DNA from: Ignavibacteria bacterium
GTDB lineage: Bacteria; Bacteroidota; Ignavibacteria; Ignavibacteriales; Melioribacteraceae
Length of the DNA: 5,962 nucleotides
NCBI GenBank assembly: GCA_011049495.1
Contig: DSBF01000067.1
Coordinates: forward strand, 1 to 5,962
Reading direction: 5' to 3'
Position numbers and translations under genes: made by a program. Below the pieces are notes generated by a model that had not been told where the DNA came from, made no database searches, and saw nothing but the letters and a program-made list of their open reading frames with translations. Shown here piece after piece: positions 1 to 5,247 of this stretch; the stretch's first letter is position 1; each line of letters opens with the position of its first letter.

Positions 1-60
1 AAAGTATACACTTACGGTAAAAATATTAACGTTGCATTATTTCCTAATAATAATGGATAA
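1..60 (+). CDS. C-terminal end of an unidentified protein (partial)
   Basis: Reading frame 1 is open from the first base and ends with TAA at 58-60. It encodes 19 residues, KVYTYGKNINVALFPNNNG. The 5' part lies outside the window. The frame is credible because the DUF218 gene starts only a few bases further on the same strand, the spacing expected within an operon. The residue mix (an aromatic/hydrophobic strand, then a polar Asn-rich tail) looks like a normal protein end, but I do not recognise the family and assign no function. If the next gene really starts at ATG 53 (see findings), the two genes overlap by 8 nt. Confidence 0.6.
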   Translation, partial: KVYTYGKNINVALFPNNNG

Positions 61-65
61 TTCTT

Positions 66-1088
66 TTGAATGACTCATCTAACATATTACGATTTGTTAT
101 AGTGCTGTTTTTATTAACAGCTAATTTATTGCTTCAAATTGCATTTAAGTACTCGTTATATGAAATTCCTATAACAGAAATTAACTTCGGTTATCTAGGT
201 AATATTTTTAATTTTCTTTTATCATCATTATTGATTTTAGGAGCTATACTCTTATACATTTTTGGCGGAGGTTACGATAATAAAGTATTTTCTGTAATTC
301 TATTTACTATGATTCTTTCATTATCCTCTTATCTAATTGGATATGTTATTTCTAATGTAGAGTTTGAAGCATTAAATTCTTTCCTGCTTGGTGTTCCCTC
401 GAGAAAGTTTTATCTGTCCGGCATCTTTATAATTAATTTATTCGTACACTACTATTTATTATCATACATTTGGAGCAGTTTCTTAGGTGGACAAAGCGGT
501 GGTCATGTTAAAGCCTTTAGCGGTTCTATTTTTGCAATTTCTTTGACTCTGATATTTACATATTATTTTATTTCCTCCAAAGACTATAAAATTAAAGAGC
601 AGAATATTAATCAGCAATTTGATGTAGCTGTCGTATTAGGAGCTGCAGTTTGGAGTAATAACAAACCTAGCCCAATCTTCGAAGGACGTATTAAAAAAGT
701 TTATAAATTAAGTCAAATAAACCGGGTTAAAACTGTACAATTTACTGGTGGAAATGCCCCCGGCGAATTATCTGAAGCTAAAGTTGCTAGTGAGTATTTT
801 AAGTCATTAGGTCATACCGGTGTACGTGTTCTTATTGAAGAGGAATCTTCAACTACCGCAGAGCAAATCGAATTTACAAGAAATAAATTTTTTAGTGGGA
901 AAGAATCTGCTGAATTGGTGATAATTTCAGATAATTTTCATCTCCCGAGAGCACTCGAAATGAGTACTTTTTTTAATATCAAAGCTGTCGGATACGCTTC
1001 TGATTATAATCAAAATCTTGAAAAATTATTATATTACCGGTTAAGAGAAAGTATAGCTTTGGTTCTTTTCTGGCTATTTGGTATTTAG
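66..1088 (+). CDS. Multi-pass membrane protein with C-terminal YdcF/SanA-like DUF218 domain
   Basis: The 340-residue protein has two halves. Residues about 8-170 contain five hydrophobic segments (roughly 8-26, 48-67, 74-95, 116-137, 151-170), so the N-terminal half is membrane-embedded. Residues about 185-340 form a DUF218 (YdcF/SanA/ElyC-like) domain. Its hallmarks are the opening strand VAVVLGAAVW (187-196), GR at 207-208, TGGNAPGELSEA (227-238), the acidic/Ser-Thr stretch EEESSTTAEQ (258-267) and ISDNFHLPRA (287-296), the usual 'yHxxRA' site. Family members bind nucleotide-like ligands or affect envelope/peptidoglycan integrity, but the reaction is unsettled, so no substrate is given. The start is uncertain. 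TTG 66 is the first usual start after the in-frame stop at 51-53, there is no clear Shine-Dalgarno, and GTG 102 or a frame-corrected ATG 53 are alternatives. The gene lies 5 nt after its upstream neighbour and 22 nt before leucine dehydrogenase, so co-transcription is likely. Confidence 0.85.
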   Translation: MNDSSNILRFVIVLFLLTANLLLQIAFKYSLYEIPITEINFGYLGNIFNFLLSSLLILGAILLYIFGGGYDNKVFSVILFTMILSLSSYLIGYVISNVEFEALNSFLLGVPSRKFYLSGIFIINLFVHYYLLSYIWSSFLGGQSGGHVKAFSGSIFAISLTLIFTYYFISSKDYKIKEQNINQQFDVAVVLGAAVWSNNKPSPIFEGRIKKVYKLSQINRVKTVQFTGGNAPGELSEAKVASEYFKSLGHTGVRVLIEEESSTTAEQIEFTRNKFFSGKESAELVIISDNFHLPRALEMSTFFNIKAVGYASDYNQNLEKLLYYRLRESIALVLFWLFGI

Positions 1089-1110
1089 GGAATAAACTAG
1101 GGAGTTAAAT

Positions 1111-2223
1111 ATGCAAATTTTCGAAATGATGGAAAAAAACGATCATGAACAGGTAGTTTACTGTTCAAATGCCGAATCCGGGTTGAGAGCAATTATTGCG
1201 GTCCACGACACTACTTTAGGCCCTGCGCTCGGCGGTACAAGAATGTGGAATTATGCGACTTCAGATGAAGCTTTAAACGATGTTTTAAGATTATCAAGAG
1301 GAATGACTTACAAAGCGGCAGTTGCCGGATTAAATCTTGGCGGCGGAAAAGCTGTAATTATTGGTGATTCAAGAACTCAAAAAACTGAATTACTTTTCCG
1401 AACCTTCGGAAAGTTTGTTGACGGGTTAGCCGGCAGGTATATCACTGCCGAGGATGTCGGCACCGATGTTAGAGATATGGAATATGTAAGAATGGAGACT
1501 AAATATGTTACCGGTATCTCGAAAGCACTTGGTGGTTCGGGTGATCCTTCACCGGTTACTGCTTATGGTGTTTATGTCGGTATGAAAGCTTGTGCTAAAG
1601 AAAAATGGGGAAACGATTCTTTAAGAGGTAGAAAAATTGCTATTCAAGGTGCCGGTCAAGTTGCGAGGTATTTATGTGAACATCTTTATAGCGAAGGTGC
1701 AGAACTTTATATCACCGATATTATTGACGAAAAAGTTAAACGTATTTTAGAAACCGTGAAAGCATACGTAGTCAAACCCGAGGAAATTTATGATGTTGAT
1801 GCCGAAATCTTTTCTCCAACCGCACTAGGAGGAATTATTAACGATGATACTCTGCCGAGATTTAAGTTTGAAATCATTGCCGGTGGTGCTAATAACCAAT
1901 TAAAAGATGAAAATAAGCACGGTCAAATGCTGATGGATAAAGGCATTCTTTATGCTCCGGATTATGTGATAAATTCCGGCGGATTAATTAACGTATCAAA
2001 TGAGTTGGAAGGATACCGCCAAGACCGTGCAATGAAGCAAGCTGAAGGCATTTATGAAATTGTGAAGAAAGTTCTTACTATTTCTAAAGAACAGAATATT
2101 CCTACTCATGTTGCTTCCAACAAACTTGCAGAAGAAAGATTAAGAAATATCGGTGGTATTAGAAAAATTTACTCAGGTTATTCTACATTCTCTGGTAGAT
2201 TAGGTGAACTTTCAACTATGTAA
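1111..2223 (+). CDS. ldh: Leucine dehydrogenase (Glu/Leu/Phe/Val dehydrogenase family)
   Basis: This enzyme oxidatively deaminates L-leucine (also valine and isoleucine) to the 2-oxo acid with NAD+, releasing ammonia (EC 1.4.1.9), in the cytoplasm. The 370 residues match the family length and follow the Bacillus enzyme, as I remember it, nearly end to end. Visible landmarks are HDTTLGPALGGTRMW (32-46), the substrate-carboxylate lysine in GMTYKAA (K68), the catalytic lysine in LGGGKAVI (K80) and TAEDVGT with D115. The Rossmann motif GAGQVA (180-185) is followed by D203 at the end of the second strand, which favours NAD+ over NADP+. ANNQL (260-264) and YAPDYVINSGG (281-291) are also present. 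L40 and A113 line the aliphatic pocket in characterised leucine dehydrogenases, arguing against a phenylalanine dehydrogenase; valine preference cannot be excluded. ATG 1111 has a GGAG Shine-Dalgarno at 1101-1104, one of the few clear ones here. The symbol ldh is used for the Geobacillus gene (bcd in B. subtilis). A hairpin follows the stop. Confidence 0.95.
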   Translation: MQIFEMMEKNDHEQVVYCSNAESGLRAIIAVHDTTLGPALGGTRMWNYATSDEALNDVLRLSRGMTYKAAVAGLNLGGGKAVIIGDSRTQKTELLFRTFGKFVDGLAGRYITAEDVGTDVRDMEYVRMETKYVTGISKALGGSGDPSPVTAYGVYVGMKACAKEKWGNDSLRGRKIAIQGAGQVARYLCEHLYSEGAELYITDIIDEKVKRILETVKAYVVKPEEIYDVDAEIFSPTALGGIINDDTLPRFKFEIIAGGANNQLKDENKHGQMLMDKGILYAPDYVINSGGLINVSNELEGYRQDRAMKQAEGIYEIVKKVLTISKEQNIPTHVASNKLAEERLRNIGGIRKIYSGYSTFSGRLGELSTM

Positions 2224-2227
2224 TTAA

Positions 2228-2249
2228 TGGGGGACTTTTTAGTTCCCCA
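2228..2249 (+). terminator. Hairpin after leucine dehydrogenase, probable terminator
   Basis: A 9-bp stem pairs TGGGGGACT (2228-2236) with AGTTCCCCA (2241-2249), with one G-T wobble and a TTTT loop (2237-2240). It starts 4 nt after the stop codon, where an end-of-operon hairpin is expected. The following sequence is only moderately T-rich and lacks a clean U-tract, so termination may be leaky or the hairpin may instead stabilise the mRNA 3' end. Confidence 0.6.
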
Positions 2250-2282
2250 CTTGTTAAATTTATGTTACTACTTTCGATGATC

Positions 2283-2313
2283 TTTGATTTATTTTTTATT
2301 CAATTTACATTTT
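2283..2313 (+). promoter_or_regulatory. Candidate Bacteroidota-type promoter upstream of nusB
   Basis: TTTG at 2283-2286 is followed after 19 nt by TACATTTT (2306-2313), matching TAnnTTTG at seven of eight positions. This fits the -33/-7 pattern described for Bacteroidota sigma factors (TTTG, 19-21 nt, TAnnTTTG). It lies after the hairpin that closes the upstream unit and about 30 nt before the nusB start. The region is very T-rich, so chance matches are easy. Confidence 0.35.
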
Positions 2314-2342
2314 GTTCTAAAAGTTATTGATAGATTATTCAA

Positions 2343-2819
2343 ATGCCAGAAAAGAAAACTATAAGAAGAATTTTACGAGAAAAAAGCCTGCAAGTTCTTT
2401 ATGCTTATGAGATGAATGGTGAGGGACTTCAATATCTTATTGACGGGATCCTTTCGGATATTCCAGGTAAGAAGGATAGAGAGTTCACTGAAAAAATTGT
2501 TAATGCGGTTATTGCTAATCGTAATGATTTGGATAATAGAATAGCCGAAAGAGTAAACAATTGGGAAATGGACCGAATTGCTTTGATCGATAGATTATTG
2601 TTAAGAATAGGAATTGCCGAAATATTTTTCTTCCCCGATATTCCCCCAAAAGTTTCTATTAATGAAGTGATTGAAATTGCTAAAGATTACAGCACTTCAA
2701 ATAGCGGAAAATTTATCAACGGAATACTTGACGCAATTTTAACTGACTTAAAAAACAGCGGTAAATTAAATAAAACGGGAAGGGGATTGATTGACCAGAC
2801 AATCACGAAAAACTCCTGA
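2343..2819 (+). CDS. nusB: Transcription antitermination / rRNA processing factor NusB
   Basis: NusB binds boxA RNA together with NusE (ribosomal protein S10). It takes part in antitermination and proper folding of rRNA transcripts in the cytoplasm. The 158-residue all-helical protein carries the expected signatures in order: the basic N-terminal helix RRILREKSLQVLYAYEM (8-24), which contributes to boxA binding in characterised homologues, then W74 with RIALIDRLLLRIGIAEI (78-94), and the C-terminal block PPKVSINEVIEIAKDYS (101-117) with SGKFINGILD (121-130). The last ~20 residues are a poorly conserved polar tail, whose coding sequence doubles as the start of the next gene. ATG 2343 has no Shine-Dalgarno; the region just upstream is A/T-rich, common in Bacteroidota-like genomes. 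The gene appears to begin a new transcript shared with the transporter downstream. Confidence 0.95.
   Translation: MPEKKTIRRILREKSLQVLYAYEMNGEGLQYLIDGILSDIPGKKDREFTEKIVNAVIANRNDLDNRIAERVNNWEMDRIALIDRLLLRIGIAEIFFFPDIPPKVSINEVIEIAKDYSTSNSGKFINGILDAILTDLKNSGKLNKTGRGLIDQTITKNS
2780..2786 (+). promoter_or_regulatory. Purine-rich ribosome binding site supporting the TTG start of the transporter
   Basis: AAGGGGA sits inside the nusB 3' end, 4 nt before TTG 2791. It supports TTG as a real start, because an in-frame TGA (2788-2790) directly precedes it and the next in-frame ATG lies about 60 codons downstream, beyond conserved sequence. The match to AAGGAG is imperfect and the spacing slightly short. 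Confidence 0.45.
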
Positions 2820-4101
2820 AAGCAAATTCAAAATTTTTGTATGGGCCCTCTTCGATTTCGCTAACACTTCTTATTCCATTGTTGTTGTTACTTTTTTGTT
2901 TGCTGTTTACTTCAAAGAAACTGTCGCATCAGGTGAACCGATTGGAGACCTTTATTGGAGTATCGGTACATCTACTTCAATGTTAATTGTTGCAATAATT
3001 TCTCCTATACTTGGGGCAATAGCAGATTATTCCGCAGGCAAAAAACGTTTCCTTCTTTTCTTTACGCTGATGTGTATTATCTCAACCGCTTTACTTTATT
3101 TTGTTGGTGAAGGAAACATATTTTGGGCGCTTCTATTATTTATTATGGCGAACATTGGTTTTGAAGCGGGTCTTGTCTTTTACGATGCATTTTTGCCTGA
3201 AATTACAATTCCTAAAAATTACGGAAGAGTTAGCGGTTATGGTTTTGCTATGGGATATATCGGGTCATTAGCATCTCTCGCAATAGCTTTCCCGTTTATT
3301 AAAAATGAAATGATCCGGGAGACGTTCCCTGTTTCCGCATTATTCTTTCTTGTATTTGCAATTCCTCTTTTCGTCTTTTTGAAAGACTCGCGAAAGGATG
3401 TTATTCGGACAGAATCATTTGCTGTAATTGGATTTAAAAGAGTATTCAATACTATTACTCATCTAAGAAGTTATAAGAATCTCGCAATATTTTTACTTGC
3501 TTACTTTTTTTATATCGAAGGTGTGAATACGGTAATCTATTTCTCCGGTAATTATGCAAGCACAACACTCGGATTCACGATGAGTGAATTAATAATATTT
3601 TTTATAATTGTTCAAACTACGGCAATATTAGGCTCTGTTTCTTTCGGAATTATGGCAGATTCTTTCGGGCAAAAAAAATCTATTGTTCTTTCGTTACTGA
3701 TTTGGGTATTTACAATTATTATTGCTTTTATGACAAGTTCTCCCGATACCTATCTTGTAAAATTTATAGCCTCAGAATTTGATTATGATGTTGTGAAAAT
3801 ACAAAAAGACTCATTTTACTTTGTAGGTTTGTTAGCCGGGAGTGTAATGGGCGCAACTCAATCTACAAGCAGAAGTCTAATGTCCAAATTGACACCGCCT
3901 GATCGCAAAACTGAATTTTTCGGTTTCTATTCTTTCTTCGGAAAAAGTTCGGCTATTTTAGGTCCGTTAGTATTCGGAATTATTAGTTTTACAACCGGAA
4001 GTCAACGAGCAGCAATTCTGTCCATAGCCGTTTTCTTTATAATCGGATTAATAATTTTATCGCGGGTTAAAGATCCGAAAACCGAAAACAAAATTATTTA
4101 G
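2791..4101 (+). CDS. UMF1/Atg22-type major facilitator superfamily transporter
   Basis: This 436-residue inner-membrane protein has about twelve hydrophobic segments, the usual MFS size. The signature WALFDFANTSY (18-28) at the first membrane segment is typical of the UMF1/Atg22 branch. A motif A-like loop follows in GAIADYSAGKKR (75-86). YDAFLPEI (131-138), GYGFAMGYIGS (149-159) and GATQSTSRSLMSKLTP (354-369), then FFGFYSFFGKSSAILGP (376-392), are also branch-like. Yeast Atg22 exports amino acids from the vacuole; bacterial members are mostly uncharacterised, so the substrate here is unknown. The gene starts with TTG inside nusB (29-nt overlap, different frame), which suggests translational coupling and a shared transcript. 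A hydrophilic stretch after about residue 315 (SSPDTYLVKF through IQKD) is a short extramembrane insertion. The stop overlaps by 8 bp with the stop of the converging metallopeptidase gene, leaving no room for an intergenic terminator. Confidence 0.88.
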   Translation: MTRQSRKTPESKFKIFVWALFDFANTSYSIVVVTFLFAVYFKETVASGEPIGDLYWSIGTSTSMLIVAIISPILGAIADYSAGKKRFLLFFTLMCIISTALLYFVGEGNIFWALLLFIMANIGFEAGLVFYDAFLPEITIPKNYGRVSGYGFAMGYIGSLASLAIAFPFIKNEMIRETFPVSALFFLVFAIPLFVFLKDSRKDVIRTESFAVIGFKRVFNTITHLRSYKNLAIFLLAYFFYIEGVNTVIYFSGNYASTTLGFTMSELIIFFIIVQTTAILGSVSFGIMADSFGQKKSIVLSLLIWVFTIIIAFMTSSPDTYLVKFIASEFDYDVVKIQKDSFYFVGLLAGSVMGATQSTSRSLMSKLTPPDRKTEFFGFYSFFGKSSAILGPLVFGIISFTTGSQRAAILSIAVFFIIGLIILSRVKDPKTENKII

Positions 4102-4759
4102 CATAAATCAATTTCTTTAAGAGAAAGAAAATTACTATTGCTGAGATTACAAGCCAGGTAATTCCAATAATAGTAGATGAAACAGAGGTAATATTTTCTA
4201 ATATGACCGCATCGTTTTGATAGTTACCTCCGCTTAATAGGTCTTCTTTTATGTCAATTAATACATAAAACGCACTAACCAATCCCAAACTCTGTATTAT
4301 AATTTGATTAACCAAAGTATTGAAATATCGCGGGGAGATAACCAATAGAACTGCGGCAATCAAAGCGGTAATTTGACTCAACAAATCAACTAGAAAATTC
4401 GCGGCAAAGATTATCAATAATACTGCAAGTGCTGTATTAAACCAAGTCGAAACTTTTTTATCAAATGAAGAAATGAACAACAACGCACCGATTCCGATAC
4501 TTCCCAAATAACCTGCTGAAGCGATTAGTAAAATATTTCCGCCTTCGGTAGTAGTTAATCCACCTAAATATTTATTCAGTTCGATAGAAATTATCTTGCC
4601 TCCCGTTAAAACCGCAACTAAGCCGTGACTCATTTCATGAAGTAAAACAACAAATAATTTTATCGGATAAATGATAAACGTATTCCAAGCAAAGAAGCTT
4701 AATATCAAGACGAAGACGATAATTGACAGATGTAGGATTTTTTGATTTTTCTTATTCAT
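4094..4759 (-). CDS. M50B-like membrane zinc metallopeptidase
   Basis: The protein is a 221-residue, highly hydrophobic predicted integral membrane protease. The zinc motif HEMSH (residues 41-45, counting from ATG 4759) lies at a membrane segment and is followed by GLVAVLTGGK, the usual M50 'HExxHa...A...GG' context. The glycine-rich ASAGYLGSIGIGALL (81-95) follows. NDAVILENIT (182-191) resembles the third-ligand motif 'SDA..LA..T' of the M50B-like group (PF13398), with D183 as the candidate zinc ligand. All catalytic elements appear intact. Site-2 proteases cut within membranes to activate sigma factors or regulators, but members of this branch often lack a known substrate and no anti-sigma gene is nearby. 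I chose ATG 4759; the frame extends to a TTG at 4783 (8 extra residues, mostly leucine), and neither start has a clear Shine-Dalgarno. It stands alone on its strand, convergent with the transporter and divergent from tRNA-Gly. Confidence 0.85.
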   Translation of the reverse strand: MNKKNQKILHLSIIVFVLILSFFAWNTFIIYPIKLFVVLLHEMSHGLVAVLTGGKIISIELNKYLGGLTTTEGGNILLIASAGYLGSIGIGALLFISSFDKKVSTWFNTALAVLLIIFAANFLVDLLSQITALIAAVLLVISPRYFNTLVNQIIIQSLGLVSAFYVLIDIKEDLLSGGNYQNDAVILENITSVSSTIIGITWLVISAIVIFFLLKKLIYAK

Positions 4760-4798
4760 AAGCTGTAATAACAAGATAAACAAGTTTACAAATTTCTA

Positions 4799-4829
4799 TT
4801 GAATTAATCATAACTGCTAACTAAGTTTG
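4799..4829 (+). promoter_or_regulatory. Bacteroidota-type promoter for tRNA-Gly
   Basis: TTG at 4799-4801 is followed, exactly 20 nt later, by TAAGTTTG (4822-4829), a full match to TAnnTTTG. The -7 element ends 23 nt before the mature tRNA 5' end, leaving a short leader for RNase P to remove. The same spacing recurs upstream of the next tRNA gene. Confidence 0.55.
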
Positions 4830-4852
4830 AGTTGTAAATAGAAGTAAAAAAT

Positions 4853-4925
4853 GCGGATGTAACTCAGTTGGTAGAGTGTCAGCTTCCCAAGCTGAATGTC
4901 GCGGGTTCGATCCCCGTCATCCGCT
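4853..4925 (+). tRNA. tRNA-Gly, anticodon CCC
   Basis: A full 73-nt cloverleaf can be folded. The acceptor GCGGATG (4853-4859) pairs with CATCCGC (4918-4924), discriminator T4925. The D-arm is ACTC/GAGT around an AGTTGGTA loop. The anticodon stem TCAGC/GCTGA encloses TTCCCAA, with anticodon CCC at 4886-4888, which reads GGG. The variable loop is ATGTC. The T-arm GCGGG/CCCGT (one G-T pair) holds TTCGATC. The 3' CCA is not encoded and must be added enzymatically. The D-stem opens with an A10-T25 pair instead of the common G10. A typical glycine acceptor start (GCGG) agrees with the anticodon. Confidence 0.95.
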
Positions 4926-4986
4926 CACTTATAATCCTAGCCTGATATTTTATCCCGAAATCCCGGAAACTTTTTAATAAAATTAA

Positions 4987-5017
4987 TTGAAAATATTGGT
5001 TAAGTGTAGTATGTTTA
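4987..5017 (+). promoter_or_regulatory. Bacteroidota-type promoter for tRNA-Val
   Basis: TTG at 4987-4989 is followed, exactly 20 nt later, by TATGTTTA (5010-5017), seven of eight matches to TAnnTTTG. Read as a sigma-70 promoter it is TTGAAA, 17 nt, TATGTT, so it fits either convention. It ends 31 nt before the mature tRNA, implying that tRNA-Val can be transcribed independently of tRNA-Gly. Confidence 0.45.
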
Positions 5018-5048
5018 CAGACCGATTTTTGAAATAATGGTAGTGAGA

Positions 5049-5123
5049 GGGGGCATAGCTCAGCTGGTTTAGAGCGTCTGCCTTACAAGCAGAAGGTCCT
5101 TGGTTCGAATCCATGTGCCCCCA
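5049..5123 (+). tRNA. tRNA-Val, anticodon TAC (UAC)
   Basis: A 75-nt cloverleaf folds with acceptor GGGGGCA (5049-5055) against TGCCCCC (5116-5122) and discriminator A5123. The D-arm is GCTC/GAGC with loop AGCTGGTTTA. The anticodon stem TCTGC/GCAGA encloses CTTACAA, anticodon TAC at 5084-5086, reading GTA and other GTN codons. The variable loop is AGGTC. The T-arm CTTGG (5099-5103)/CCATG (5111-5115) closes TTCGAAT but contains a T-T mismatch at positions 50-64, an unusual feature. CCA is not encoded. A strong terminator follows 8 nt later. Confidence 0.95.
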
Positions 5124-5131
5124 CAAATGAT

Positions 5132-5172
5132 AAACCCTTGTAACGAAATAAGTTGCAAGGGTTTTTTGTTTT
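5132..5172 (+). terminator. Strong intrinsic terminator after tRNA-Val
   Basis: A 13-bp stem pairs 5132-5144 (AAACCCTTGTAAC) with 5152-5164 (GTTGCAAGGGTTT), with one T-G wobble and a 7-nt loop GAAATAA. The T-tract begins in the stem and continues TTTGTTTT to 5172. This is a textbook rho-independent terminator for the tRNA transcript. Read from the - strand the trailing T-run is weak, so it is unlikely to serve hsdM equally well. Confidence 0.92.
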
Positions 5173-5185
5173 AAAGGAAAATATG

Positions 5186-5207
5186 ACTGAAGTAGAAACT
5201 GAAGTAG
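5186..5207 (+). repeat. Short direct repeat between the tRNA terminator and hsdM
   Basis: ACTGAAGTAG occurs twice (5186-5195 and 5198-5207) separated by AA, then a run of seven T. It lies in the 75-nt gap between the tRNA-Val terminator and the 3' end of hsdM. The repeat is exact but short; no function is evident, and it may mark sequence debris at a recombination junction. Confidence 0.5.
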
Positions 5208-5247
5208 TTTTTTTACTTTCTTTACTCGGATTCATATTTCTGCTAAA

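Noticed and set aside
3237..3449. 70-codon - strand open frame inside the transporter gene
   Set aside because: Fully antisense to conserved MFS sequence, basic low-complexity product, no ribosome site: a shadow frame.
4112..4130. TTTCTTT/AAAGAAA inverted repeat near the convergent gene ends, considered as a bidirectional terminator
   Set aside because: Only one C-G pair in a 7-bp stem, no adjacent U-tract, and it encodes the Phe/Leu/Lys-rich end of the metallopeptidase; too weak to call.
4952..4967. Tandem ATCCCGAA/ATCCCGGA between the two tRNA genes
   Set aside because: Two imperfect 8-bp copies with no pairing partner or known site; likely chance.
4926..4986. Search for a terminator or further RNA gene after tRNA-Gly
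   Set aside because: A short T-run at 4971-4975 is present but no stem precedes it and no cloverleaf or open frame was found.
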